Positions 1 to 9,490 of a DNA stretch of 64,000 nt are shown one piece after another. This stretch comes from CBDAQR01 sp965199055 (GTDB taxonomy: Bacteria; Pseudomonadota; Gammaproteobacteria; Pseudomonadales; Halieaceae), in NCBI GenBank assembly GCA_965199055.1, contig CBDAQR010000008.1:1-64000 (forward strand), given 5' to 3'. The stretch's first letter is position 1; each line of letters opens with the position of its first letter. The translations under genes were made by a program, and so were the position numbers. The notes under the pieces are model-generated. The model saw nothing but the letters and a program-made list of their open reading frames with translations. It was not told where the DNA came from and ran no database searches.

Positions 1-306
1 CTCGATGAGGGAATGGCCAGGTCGGGGATTAACAGTCAGCTACAGAAGCTGGCCATCGAGCTGGAACTGGAGCGCGGGCGCACCGACCGGGCACTGGCCC
101 GCCAGCTGAGTCTACAGCCGCAACTCGGCCATTCACCGGACTGGAAGGTCAATGCCGCCCAGCTGTATGTGCAGGCGGGCAACATGGACCTCGCCCGCTC
201 ACTGCTGGACGATGCCCAGGGGCAACTGCAACTCCTGCGGGCAACCCCGGCGCGCAGGGCGCTGGAGGGCAGGCTGGGGGAATTAAGGTCAGCCCTTGCC
301 GACTAG
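1..306 (+). CDS. C-terminal part of a TPR-like hypothetical protein
   Basis: The frame is open to the left edge of the window, so this is the 3' end of a longer gene; the ATG at 13 is probably internal. The roughly 100 visible residues are helical and rich in Leu, Ala, Arg and Gln. Pairs of amphipathic helices (for example AAQLYVQAGNMDLARSLLDD) look like one or two tetratricopeptide repeats, which normally mediate protein-protein contacts. No catalytic motif is visible. It ends with TAG and is followed by about 190 bp before the next gene on the same strand. Third-position GC is high, as in the neighbouring coiled-coil gene. The function cannot be named from this fragment. Confidence 0.55.
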   Translation, partial: LDEGMARSGINSQLQKLAIELELERGRTDRALARQLSLQPQLGHSPDWKVNAAQLYVQAGNMDLARSLLDDAQGQLQLLRATPARRALEGRLGELRSALAD

Positions 307-492
307 CCCTGCCACTGGAGCCCATCGCGCTGCTGTCCGCCGCCATTGGCGACCCTGCCGATTGCTGTGCGACGCAAAGCGACAAAAATGAAGGGCTTGC
401 CTGGCAACGCGGGTTTTCCCAACGGTAGCACAGCGCTAGCCTGAGGTGTTCGAAGCCGGGCTGCCGGCCACCGTCAGCGCCGCGTCGTTCCG

Positions 493-501
493 TGCTACAC
501 T
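493..501 (+). promoter_or_regulatory. Extended -10 promoter of the coiled-coil gene at 508
   Basis: TGCTACACT fits an extended -10 (TGn plus TACACT). It ends exactly 7 nt before the A of ATG 508, so transcription would start on or next to the start codon and the mRNA would be leaderless. No Shine-Dalgarno sequence lies between. The same block precedes five paralogues in this window. Confidence 0.6.
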
Positions 502-507
502 GCGCCC

Positions 508-1122
508 ATGAGCATTGCCTTTGACACCCTCAAATACGCCCGCCGCCTGCGCGATGCGGGGTTTCCGACCGACCAGGCCGAAGCCATGGCCGAGGCCCAG
601 AACGAGGCCCTGCGCGATACCCTGGACGGGCAGGTGGCCACCAAGGCCGATATCCTCAAACTGGATAACACGCTCTCCGGTGAGCTGCAGGACACCAATA
701 AACGGATTGACCTGCTGGATGCCAACCTTCGGGCCGAGATGCAGGACACCAATAACCGGATTGATCTGCTGGACAGCCACCTGCGGGGTGAGATGCAGGA
801 GGTGGAGGGCCGCCTGCGGGGTGAGATGCAGGAAACCAATAACCGGATTGATTTGCTGGATGGCAACCTTAGGGCCGAGATGCAGGCGATCGATACCAGT
901 CTTCGGGCCGAGATGCAGGCGATCGATACCAGTCTTCGGGCCGAGATGCAAGCGATCGATACCGGTCTTCGGGCCGAGATGCAGGCGGTCGATACCAGCC
1001 TTCGGGCCGAGATGCAGGAGGTGGAGGGTCGTCTGCAATCGGATATACGTCTGCTACGCTGGATGGTCGGCCTGGTCCTGGCCACCACGGTCATTCCGCT
1101 GATTCGGGACGTGCTGGCCTGA
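508..1122 (+). CDS. DUF1640-like coiled-coil protein with C-terminal membrane span
   Basis: A 204-residue protein. Residues 1-50 form a conserved head (MSIAFDTLKYARRLRDAGF, then VATKADIL). Residues 55-178 are a coiled coil built largely from 11-residue units of the type LRAEMQAIDTS, encoded by near-identical 33-bp DNA repeats at about 866-1020. A hydrophobic segment (LLRWMVGLVLATTVIPLI) ends the protein. Head, repeats and C-terminal anchor match DUF1640/CCDC90-type proteins and resemble the layout of Borrelia Bdr proteins. The start is fixed by homology to the paralogues at 9491, 10378, 11060, 25060 and 25759 and by the -10 box 7 nt upstream. The role is unknown; a membrane-anchored oligomer facing the cytoplasm is an inference. 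Confidence 0.8.
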   Translation: MSIAFDTLKYARRLRDAGFPTDQAEAMAEAQNEALRDTLDGQVATKADILKLDNTLSGELQDTNKRIDLLDANLRAEMQDTNNRIDLLDSHLRGEMQEVEGRLRGEMQETNNRIDLLDGNLRAEMQAIDTSLRAEMQAIDTSLRAEMQAIDTGLRAEMQAVDTSLRAEMQEVEGRLQSDIRLLRWMVGLVLATTVIPLIRDVLA

Positions 1123-1465
1123 TCTGCCGCGCTGGCGCTCCTGGCCCTGTTCCCGATGCCCAGAATATGCCCGTTGCATGCCAGCGTGACCTTCGCGCCG
1201 ACACCGCCCCGGCGTAAGCGCCGCACCTGGGCGTCCGTGGCCGGCATCACCAGCACGGCGGTGCGCTCCCGCGCACCCAGCAGGGCCCGTTGACGCCCGT
1301 CATCGAGTCGCCGCACACCCTTGTAGACATAACACCCCGCCTCCCCCCCGACAATCGGCGGGGCACCACTTCGCGTATCTGCTCTGCCAGCGCATTGCGC
1401 TCATCCAGACAGGGGTACTGTCCGGGCAGCTGCGATAAAGGTTGGCTTTTAAGCGGGCACTTCAA
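1123..1465 (-). pseudogene. Relic resembling the C-terminal part of a conjugative relaxase / LPD7 polyvalent protein
   Basis: Two minus-strand frames read as one protein: LPGQYPCLDERNALAEQIRE then RLSGGRRGV in one, and VYKGVRRLDDGRQRALL through MPATDAQVRRLRRGGVGAKV in the other. The shift lies near 1325-1335. The pattern recalls the C-terminal polyvalent region of large conjugative relaxases, but I recall this from memory and it is weak. It has no start and is frameshifted, so it is a remnant. It agrees with other conjugation debris in the window (traG at 33734, parB at 56502). A profile search of the joined frames would decide. Confidence 0.35.
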
Positions 1466-1600
1466 TGGGTAATCTCGTCTTCATATCCAGTTCAACGATC
1501 CCACAGGGGTTCACATGGGAATCGATCAACGGCGTCAAGGCCTTGAAGTCCGCTGGTTTCATCCGTGACAGCTGAATGGCCCCAGGAGTCCCGCAGGCCA
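1453..1600 (-). pseudogene. Possible 3' end of a Tn3-family transposase gene
   Basis: The minus-strand reading contains ALTPLIDSHVNPCGIVELDM and then ends, which resembles the last residues of some Tn3-family TnpA proteins (HxNxYGxxxLDM). Only about 45 codons remain, with no recognisable 38-bp inverted repeat. The assignment is tentative. An N-terminal piece of a Tn3-family transposase lies far away at 59209, so the two could derive from related elements. Confidence 0.25.
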
Positions 1601-1611
1601 GTTTGTTTGAG

Positions 1612-1818
1612 TCATGCCGCCATGGCTGACCTGCTCCGTTGGTAATACGCCAATGACTTCTCCGCCGGAGGCATGTTGCCAATCGAACCCAGCAGACGCC
1701 GATGATTGAACCAGCCCACCCATTCCCCGGCGGCGTACACTACCCCGCTCTGCGAACGCCAGGGGCCTCGCCGATGGACCGCCGCCGTTTTGTACATGCC
1801 ATTAATCGTCTCAGCCAT
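1612..1818 (-). pseudogene. C-terminal fragment of an IS3-family transposase (OrfB)
   Basis: The sequence AETINGMYKTAAVHRRGPW, then EWVGWFNHRRLLGSIGNMPPAE and a terminal SAMAA, is the characteristic end of IS3-family OrfB proteins, downstream of the DDE core. The catalytic D-D-E part is absent, so only about 68 codons survive. It lies next to other transposon debris. No terminal repeats could be recognised. Confidence 0.7.
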
Positions 1819-1839
1819 TGTCGTAGGCATCCCCGACAC

Positions 1840-2277
1840 TGCCCACCGAGGCGGTTACCCCTGAGCGGCCCCGCCGCTCTGTATAGGCAATCGATAACTA
1901 TTGGACGCCCCGGCCACTATTCGCTCACGGCGAGAGTGCGGGTCCCGTTGATCCGTGCCCACGGCGCACCGCGGTACGGCTGCCAGAAGAGTGCGCCGGT
2001 GGTCGTTTCCCGGGCTATCATGGTGGGGTTGTGTTGTAAGGAAGACATGCACCGGGCGGTGGTTCTCCGGGGACACCCTGACAAAACCGGCCCATGGTGG
2101 TGTCATCGCCAATAGCGGGATGAGCGCCTGTCGATGAGCATTTTGGCGGGCGGGCTGATAGACTTGCATTGTATCTGGACAGGAATAGTATATCGTGTCT
2201 GATGTAAGAGCACGGGCACCCACTGACGGCCCATCCATCAACGAAAAGTACTGAACATATCATATAAGGTTTCCCCT
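1840..2277. other. Intergenic stretch without a recognisable gene
   Basis: No frame on either strand shows family resemblance or consistent codon use. The last 60 bp before ATG 2278 are AT-rich (catatcatataaggtttcc) and contain AAGG about 11 nt before the start, a plausible weak ribosome site for the RTX-type gene. Confidence 0.4.
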
Positions 2278-5200
2278 ATGGATGAAGCACAGAATCACTC
2301 CGCACTCGATACGGAACAAAGCACGGCAGCAGACACCTCGGTGGAAGGCGGCGGCATGGAGGGTCAGGTGTTCACTTACGGCCCCCCCGGCGTGTTACCC
2401 CCCTTCACCATACCCCTCGCCGACTTCGATCCTGAGAACGACCGCCTTGAATTTACCGGCGGTCTGTTTTCGAACCTGGAGCATTTACAGGCATCGGTGT
2501 ATGAGACCGCGGACGGCGATCTGTGGATCCGTCTGTCGTTTACCCACACCCTGATCGTGGAAAACACCCGGGCGGCGGCGCTGAGCGATGAGACGGTGAC
2601 CATACGGGACGTCGCTGGTGAGGACACCACCAACACCGTGGCCCCGTTTTACTTCATCCAGAGGTACGATGAAGACATGGGTCGTTTTCTCCCCATCGGG
2701 ACCCAGAACTCAGGCAGCGAGGCGGAGGACCTGCTGCAAAACCGGACCGGCGACGACCTGTTCCGCGGTTTTGGCGGTGAAGACACCGTGCGCGGCGACC
2801 TGGGCAACGATACCCTGGACGGCGGTGCGGGCAACGACGTCCTGGAAGGCGATGAGGGCAATGACATCGTCAAGGGCGGTACGGGCAATGATACCCTGGA
2901 AGGCGGCGTGGGCAACGATATCCTGTTCGGCGGTGCGGGCAACGACACCCTGAGCGGCAACGAGGGCAACGATATCCTGGACGGCGGTGCGGGCAACGGC
3001 CGCCGCGGTGGGCGATGATCTTCTGATCCGCCTGTCGGCGACCGAGACCCTGACGCTTGAAGGCGCGACTCTGGACGACCTGAGCACGGACACGGTGACC
3101 ACACTGGACATCCTCGGTGAGGACACCACCACCAACCCGGCGCCGTTTTATTTCTTCTTTGAGTACGATGAAGACACGGGTGCTTTTGTCCCCACAGGGA
3201 CCCAGAATGCTGGCAGCGACGAGGCGGAAGACCTGGTGGAAACCCTCGACGGCAATGATCTGCTGCGCGGCTTTGGCGGCAATGACACGCTGGACGGCGG
3301 TGCGGGTAATGACACGCTGGACGGCGGTGCGGGGGATGATGTGTTCCGCATCGCGCCCGGGGACGGTTCGGACACGATCACCGACTTTAATGCTGACACG
3401 GACCGGCTTGAATTTACCGACGGCCTGTTTGCCAATCTGGAGGCCGTGCAGGCATCGGCCGCCGCGGTGGGCGATGATCTTCTGATCCGCCTGTCGGCGA
3501 CCGAGACCCTGACGCTTGCAGGCGCGTCTGAGGACGCCCTGAGCACGGACACGGTGACCACACTGAATGCCGAGGGCGCGGACACCACCACCAACCCGGC
3601 GCCGTTTTATTTCTTCTTTGAGTACGATGAAGACACGGGTGCTTTTGTCCCCACAGGGACCCAGAATGCTGGCAGCGACGAGGCGGAAGACCTGGTGGAA
3701 ACCCTCGACGGCAATGATCTGCTGCGCGGCTTTGGCGGCAATGACACGCTGGACGGCGGTGCGGGTAATGACACGCTGGACGGCGGTGCGGGGGATGATG
3801 TGTTCCGCATCGCGCCCGGGGACGGTTCGGACACGATCACCGACTTTAATGCTGACACGGACCGGCTTGAATTTACCGACGGCCTGTTTGCCAATCTGGA
3901 GGCCGTGCAGGCATCGGCCGCCGCGGTGGGCGATGATCTTCTGATCCGCCTGTCGGCGACCGAGACCCTGACGCTTGCAGGCGCGTCTGAGGACGCCCTG
4001 AGCACGGACACGGTGACCACACTGAATGCCGAGGGCGCGGACACCACCACCAACCCGGCGCCGTTTTATTTCTTCTTTGAGTACGATGAAGACACGGGTG
4101 CTTGCCGAGGGCGCGGACACCACCACCAACCCGGCGCCGCTTTCCCACAGGGACCCAGAATGCTGGCAGCGACGAGGCGGAAGACCTGGTGGAAACCCTC
4201 GACGGCAATGATCTGCTGCGCGGCTTTGGCGGCAATGACACGCTGGACGGCGGTGCGGGTAATGACACGCTGGACGGCGGTGCGGGGGATGATGTGTTCC
4301 GCATCGCGCCCGGGGACGGTTCGGACACGATCACCGACTTTAATGCTGACACGGACCGGCTTGAATTTACCGACGGCCTGTTTGCCAATCTGGAGGCCGT
4401 GCAGGCATCGGCCGCCGCGGTGGGCGATGATCTTCTGATCCGCCTGTCGGCGACCGAGACCCTGACGCTTGCAGGCGCGTCTGAGGACGCCCTGAGCACG
4501 GACACGGTGACCACACTGAATGCCGAGGGCGCGGACACCACCACCAACCCGGCGCCGTTTTATTTCTTCTTTGAGTACGATGAAGACACGGGTGCTTTTG
4601 TCCCCACAGGGACCCAGAATGCTGGCAGCGACGAGGCGGAAGACCTGGTGGAAACCCTCGACGGCAATGATCTGCTGCGCGGCTTTGGCGGCAATGACAC
4701 GCTGGACGGCGGTGCGGGTAATGACACGCTGGACGGCGGTGCGGGGGATGATGTGTTCCGCATCGCGCCCGGGGACGGTTCGGACACGATCACCGACTTT
4801 AATGCTGACACGGACCGGCTTGAATTTACCGACGGCCTGTTTGCCAATCTGGAGGCCGTGCAGGCATCGGCCGCCGCGGTGGGCGATGATCTTCTGATCC
4901 GCCTGTCGGCGACCGAGACCCTGACGCTTGCAGGCGCGTCTGAGGACGCCCTGAGCACGGACACGGTGACCACACTGAATGCCGAGGGCGCGGACACCAC
5001 CACCAACCCGGCGCCGTTTTATTTCTTCTTTGAGTACGATGAAGACACGGGTGCTTTTGTCCCCACAGGGACCCAGAATGCTGGCAGCGACGAGGCGGAA
5101 GACCTGGTGGAAACCCTCGACGGCAATGATCTGCTGCGCGGCTTTGGCGGCAATGACACGCTGGACGGCGGTGCGGGTAATGACACGCTGGACGGCGGTG

Positions 5201-7610
5201 CGGGGGATGATGTGTTCCGCATCGCGCCCGGGGACGGTTCGGACACGATCACCGACTTTAATGCTGACACGGACCGGCTTGAATTTACCGACGGCCTGTT
5301 TGCCAATCTGGAGGCCGTGCAGGCATCGGCCGCCGCGGTGGGCGATGATCTTCTGATCCGCCTGTCGGCGACCGAGACCCTGACGCTTGCAGGCGCGTCT
5401 GAGGACGCCCTGAGCACGGACACGGTGACCACACTGAATGCCGAGGGCGCGGACACCACCACCAACCCGGCGCCGTTTTATTTCTTCTTTGAGTACGATG
5501 AAGACACGGGTGCTTTTGTCCCCACAGGGACCCAGAATGCTGGCAGCGACGAGGCGGAAGACCTGGTGGAAACCCTCGACGGCAATGATCTGCTGCGCGG
5601 CTTTGGCGGCAATGACACGCTGGACGGCGGTGCGGGTAATGACACGCTGGACGGCGGTGCGGGGGATGATGTGTTCCGCATCGCGCCCGGGGACGGTTCG
5701 GACACGATCACCGACTTTAATGCTGACACGGACCGGCTTGAATTTACCGACGGCCTGTTTGCCAATCTGGAGGCCGTGCAGGCATCGGCCGCCGCGGTGG
5801 GCGATGATCTTCTGATCCGCCTGTCGGCGACCGAGACCCTGACGCTTGCAGGCGCGTCTGAGGACGCCCTGAGCACGGACACGGTGACCACACTGAATGC
5901 CGAGGGCGCGGACACCACCACCAACCCGGCGCCGTTTTATTTCTTCTTTGAGTACGATGAAGACACGGGTGCTTTTGTCCCCACAGGGACCCAGAATGCT
6001 GGCAGCGACGAGGCGGAAGACCTGGTGGAAACCCTCGACGGCAATGATCTGCTGCGCGGCTTTGGCGGCAATGACACGCTGGACGGCGGTGCGGGTAATG
6101 ACACGCTGGACGGCGGTGCGGGGGATGATGTGTTCCGCATCGCGCCCGGGGACGGTTCGGACACGATCACCGACTTTAATGCTGACACGGACCGGCTTGA
6201 ATTTACCGACGGCCTGTTTGCCAATCTGGAGGCCGTGCAGGCATCGGCCGCCGCGGTGGGCGATGATCTTCTGATCCGCCTGTCGGCGACCGAGACCCTG
6301 ACGCTTGCAGGCGCGTCTGAGGACGCCCTGAGCACGGACACGGTGACCACACTGAATGCCGAGGGCGCGGACACCACCACCAACCCGGCGCCGTTTTATT
6401 TCTTCTTTGAGTACGATGAAGACACGGGTGCTTTTGTCCCCACAGGGACCCAGAATGCTGGCAGCGACGAGGCGGAAGACCTGGTGGAAACCCTCGACGG
6501 CAATGATCTGCTGCGCGGCTTTGGCGGCAATGACACGCTGGACGGCGGTGCGGGTAATGACACGCTGGACGGCGGTGCGGGGGATGATGTGTTCCGCATC
6601 GCGCCCGGGGACGGTTCGGACACGATCACCGACTTTAATGCTGACACGGACCGGCTTGAATTTACCGACGGCCTGTTTGCCAATCTGGAGGCCGTGCAGG
6701 CATCGGCCGCCGCGGTGGGCGATGATCTTCTGATCCGCCTGTCGGCGACCGAGACCCTGACGCTTGCAGGCGCGTCTGAGGACGCCCTGAGCACGGACAC
6801 GGTGACCACACTGAATGCCGAGGGCGCGGACACCACCACCGTGACCCGGCGGCGGGTGATCTGGCGCGTTACAGCGACCAGCTCGATGCCGGGCGCCAGA
6901 CCCTGGGCTCGATTGCGCTGGAGGTGCTCAATGATGCCCGCGGTGGTGATGCGACGCGCCTGCAGGAAACACTGGCGGTGGCCGACACCTTTACCGATAT
7001 CGTGGCCCGCGGTGGTGAGGACTATACCTATGTGGGCAGGCCCGGAGAGACGGTGGGGGCCAACCTGGTTGCCACCCTCGGTTCGCCCTCTTGGGCGGCG
7101 CAGGATATCGCCGCGCCGTTCGTCAACCAGCTGCGCACGGACAGCGCGCGCACAACCCTTGACACCCTTGAAGACATTGGCATTGATTTTGACAACACGC
7201 TGTATTTTGACTTCGATACGCGTCTGGTGGCCGATGGGGTGTTTCAGGCGCAGGCCCGGTCGCGGTTTGACAGCGACAGCTACACCCTGGTGGACCTTGC
7301 TCCGGGCAACTACGACATTGCGCTGGAGGGCGGTGACAGGACCCAGATCGCGCTGTTTGCCCTCGACCCCGATGCCGGTCTGCTGTCCAGCGCACGGATT
7401 GTGAGCGGCACCGAGCGGGTGCGTATCCAGACCACCGAGGAGGTGGACCTGATTGTGCGGGCCACCGGTGCCGATAACGGCAGTGACTATCAGCTCACCA
7501 TTACCGAAAGTGATGAGGTGTATGCCACGGTTGATCTGAACCTCGCCCCCGACAGCGATGTGGACCCTGCGGCCTTTGAGGTGTTTTATGACTACCTGTT
7601 CGCGGTGTAG
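2278..7610 (+). pseudogene. RTX (calcium-binding nonapeptide) / DUF4214 secreted protein gene, broken in three places
   Basis: Codons 1-240 from ATG 2278 give an acidic protein without signal peptide and with a block of GGxGNDxL nonapeptides (about 2785-2995), typical of type I-secreted RTX proteins. The frame then changes at about 3000, where GGAGN is joined out of frame to the inside of a repeat unit. It changes again at about 4104-4140, where a 35-bp net insertion copied from a nearby repeat interrupts FVPTG. It changes a third time at about 6841, where the array joins a different C-terminal region. That region (6843-7610) begins DPAAGDLARYSDQLDAGRQT, a DUF4214 domain, then a predicted beta-rich tail ending FEVFYDYLFAV. 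If the frames were joined, the product would be an acidic, repetitive surface or secreted protein. As written, only the first 246 codons translate. Assembly error in the repeats is a real alternative. Confidence 0.75.
3569..6840 (+). repeat. 459-bp perfect tandem repeat (153-residue unit)
   Basis: Unit starts are at 3569, 4028, 4522, 4981, 5440, 5899, 6358 and 6817 (the last partial); all spacings are 459 bp except one of 494 bp caused by a 35-bp insertion. The units appear identical at the DNA level, and a diverged first unit lies at about 3006-3568. Each unit carries two GGAGNDTLDGG-type RTX motifs, a VFRIAPGDGSDTITDF segment and a beta-rich DUF-like module with FYFFFEYDEDTG. 459 is a multiple of three, so copy-number change alone keeps the frame. 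Confidence 0.95.
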
Positions 7611-7714
7611 GGGCGAGGTGCCGATGCGGTGCCCGCGCCGGCTGTCTATGCCCGGCGCCGTGTCACAGGATAGCCGCCTCCATGACCCCGGGCCCACTAG
7701 GGGCCCGGAGGGGG

Positions 7715-8962
7715 ATGGGGGCCACCGCGCTGTCCACGGTTCTGGATGACCGGGACTCATCCCTGGCCCGACCACTGAACATCCTGTTTATTCACCAGAA
7801 CTTTCCGGGGCAGTACAAGCACCTGGCCCCGGCCCTGGCGCGTCGGGGTCATCAGGTGGTGGCCCTGGGCTTACAGCAAGGCGTGACGCTGCCGGGTGTG
7901 CGGTTGGTCAATTACCGCATCACCCCGACCATGACCGAGGGCATCCACCCGCTGGCGAGCGAAATCGAGGTCAAGGTGATTCGTGGTGAGGCGGTAGCCA
8001 GGGCCTGCAAGCAGCTGCAGGCCGAGGGGTTTACCCCCGCGGTGATCTATGTGCACCCGGCCTGGGGCGAGGCCCTGTTTTTAAGGGAGGTGTTTCCCGC
8101 GGCCCGGCTGGTGATGTTCTGCGAGTACTTTTACCGGGGGGAGGGGCAGGACGTCAACACTGACCCCGAGTTTCCCCCGATGGCGTTTTCCGGACGCTGC
8201 AAGCTGCGTCTCAAAAATACCTGCACCCTGCACGCCTTCGAGGTCGGTGATGCGTTCGTCAGTCCCACCCGGTGGCAGCGCAATACCTACCCGGAGGCGC
8301 TGCGCGAGCGCATCCGCGTGATCCACGACGGGCTCGATTTTGCCGCGCTCACCCCGCGACCCGGCGTCGCCCTGGGCATACCCGGAGGCGGGCATCTGGG
8401 CCGGGACGACAAGGTGCTGACCTACGTGGCACGCAACCTGGAACCCACCCGGGGCTTTCACTGGTTCATGCGGGCCCTGCCGGCGCTGCAGGCGGCCCAT
8501 CCGGATGCGCAGGTGGTGATTGTGGGCGGTGCCCAGTCGGGCTATGGGCAGGCGCGCAGTGACGGGCGGAGCTGGCCCGAGGCCATGCTGGCGGAGCTGG
8601 CAGGGCAACTGGACGACTCCCGCCTTCACTTTCTGGGGCCGCTCGCGTATGAGCATTACCTCACTGTGCTGTCCATCAGCAGTGCCCATGTCTATCTCTC
8701 CTACCCCTTTGTCCTGTCCTGGTCGGTGCTGGAGGCCATGGCCATGGGGGTTCCCGTGTTGAGCAACCACGTGGCGGGGCTGGAGGAGTTTGCACCGCAG
8801 GGGGATGGCTATACACCGGTGGCGCTTGAGCACCTCAGTGAAGCAATGATTGGCGCTCTCAACGCACCGGGGCCCACCAAACCGGCCGGACTTGAGCGGA
8901 TTGAGTTGCAGCACTGCCTGGACCAGCAGTATCAGCTACTGGCCGAGCTCACCGGCGAGTGA
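7715..8962 (+). CDS. GT4-type glycosyltransferase
   Basis: A family 4 (GT-B fold) glycosyltransferase that would transfer a sugar from a nucleotide-activated donor in the cytoplasm, for polysaccharide or glycolipid synthesis. The N-terminal domain opens with LNILFIHQNFPGQYKHLAPA, typical of this subfamily. The C-terminal domain has ARNLEPTRGFHWFMRALP, VVIVGG, then SAHVYLSYPFVLSWSVLEAM and MGVPVLSN, the acidic EAM-type donor-binding region. I chose ATG 7715 because GGAG lies 4 nt upstream; an in-frame ATG at 7682 has no such site, and family resemblance only begins at about 7775. It is alone on its strand after the broken RTX gene, so no pathway can be assigned. It appears intact. Confidence 0.85.
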   Translation: MGATALSTVLDDRDSSLARPLNILFIHQNFPGQYKHLAPALARRGHQVVALGLQQGVTLPGVRLVNYRITPTMTEGIHPLASEIEVKVIRGEAVARACKQLQAEGFTPAVIYVHPAWGEALFLREVFPAARLVMFCEYFYRGEGQDVNTDPEFPPMAFSGRCKLRLKNTCTLHAFEVGDAFVSPTRWQRNTYPEALRERIRVIHDGLDFAALTPRPGVALGIPGGGHLGRDDKVLTYVARNLEPTRGFHWFMRALPALQAAHPDAQVVIVGGAQSGYGQARSDGRSWPEAMLAELAGQLDDSRLHFLGPLAYEHYLTVLSISSAHVYLSYPFVLSWSVLEAMAMGVPVLSNHVAGLEEFAPQGDGYTPVALEHLSEAMIGALNAPGPTKPAGLERIELQHCLDQQYQLLAELTGE

Positions 8963-9227
8963 GGGCAGTGACGCGGCGGCAGCCGGTCTCGGCCTTGCCG
9001 GGCAGGACCGTTGAGCACACTGTGCGGATACGGCGGTAAAGGAAACACAACCGCTCGCTGGCGGTGGCCTGCTTCACACATCCCGCCCCATTTTAACGCC
9101 TTGAAAAGCGACTGCAGGATAGTGCGATGATTCCGGGTGTACACGCCAGAGACGAAGGTACACCCATGTCGGATGCGTGCGACATCCTGCGCTTTGCATG
9201 CGGCTTGAGTGCGGCATAAATACGTTT

Positions 9228-9267
9228 GGGGCTGTCCTCGATAAATTCACTTATCAAGGACAGCCCC
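9228..9267. repeat. 40-bp palindrome made of two IS1595-type ends
   Basis: GGGGCTGTCC at one end and GGACAGCCCC at the other, with nearly complementary ATAAATTCACTTATC between. The sequence matches the terminal repeat at 61310-61346 of the IS1595-family relic. It therefore looks like an element reduced to its two ends, although a hairpin acting as a terminator cannot be excluded. Confidence 0.6.
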
Positions 9268-9277
9268 ACACTTTAAG

Positions 9278-9430
9278 TAACCCGTCTGGCAGGCCATCAA
9301 CCGTCTCCCGCGGGCACTACCGTCCGCCACTCAGGGCCACATACCGCATGCCTTCGGTCCTGTGCGCGTTACGCTGTTCGATGTTAAGCGCCCAGAGTGC
9401 ACCGGGGCCGTCAAGCAGCGGCGATCTCAG
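9278..9430. repeat. Duplicated block upstream of the coiled-coil genes (copies at 9278, 10150 and 25553)
   Basis: About 150 bp beginning CCCGTCTGGCAGG and including CGGGCACTACCGTCCGCCAC recurs at 10150-10300 and 25553-25690, each time just before a coiled-coil paralogue. Read on the minus strand it encodes LDGPGALWALNIEQRNAHRT and ends LSGGR-stop, the tail of an unidentified protein. The block seems to have been copied together with the coiled-coil gene. Confidence 0.7.
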
Positions 9431-9475
9431 CCAGGACAATACCCCGGACACCAGCGGCGATACCGCGTTGGGCTG

Positions 9476-9484
9476 TGCTACACT
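9476..9484 (+). promoter_or_regulatory. Extended -10 promoter, leaderless start at 9491
   Basis: TGCTACACT, ending 7 nt before ATG 9491, with GCGCCC between and no Shine-Dalgarno sequence. Same geometry as at 493. Confidence 0.6.
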
Positions 9485-9490
9485 GCGCCC

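Noticed and set aside
866..1020. 33-bp repeats that look like a CRISPR-type array
   Set aside because: They are contiguous, have no spacers and encode in-frame 11-residue coiled-coil units of the protein at 508.
2649..6383. Long open frames on the minus strand and in the second plus frame through the RTX repeats
   Set aside because: They repeat with the 459-bp unit and arise because each GC-rich repeat lacks stops in several frames; only the frame with GGxGNDxL motifs is sensible.
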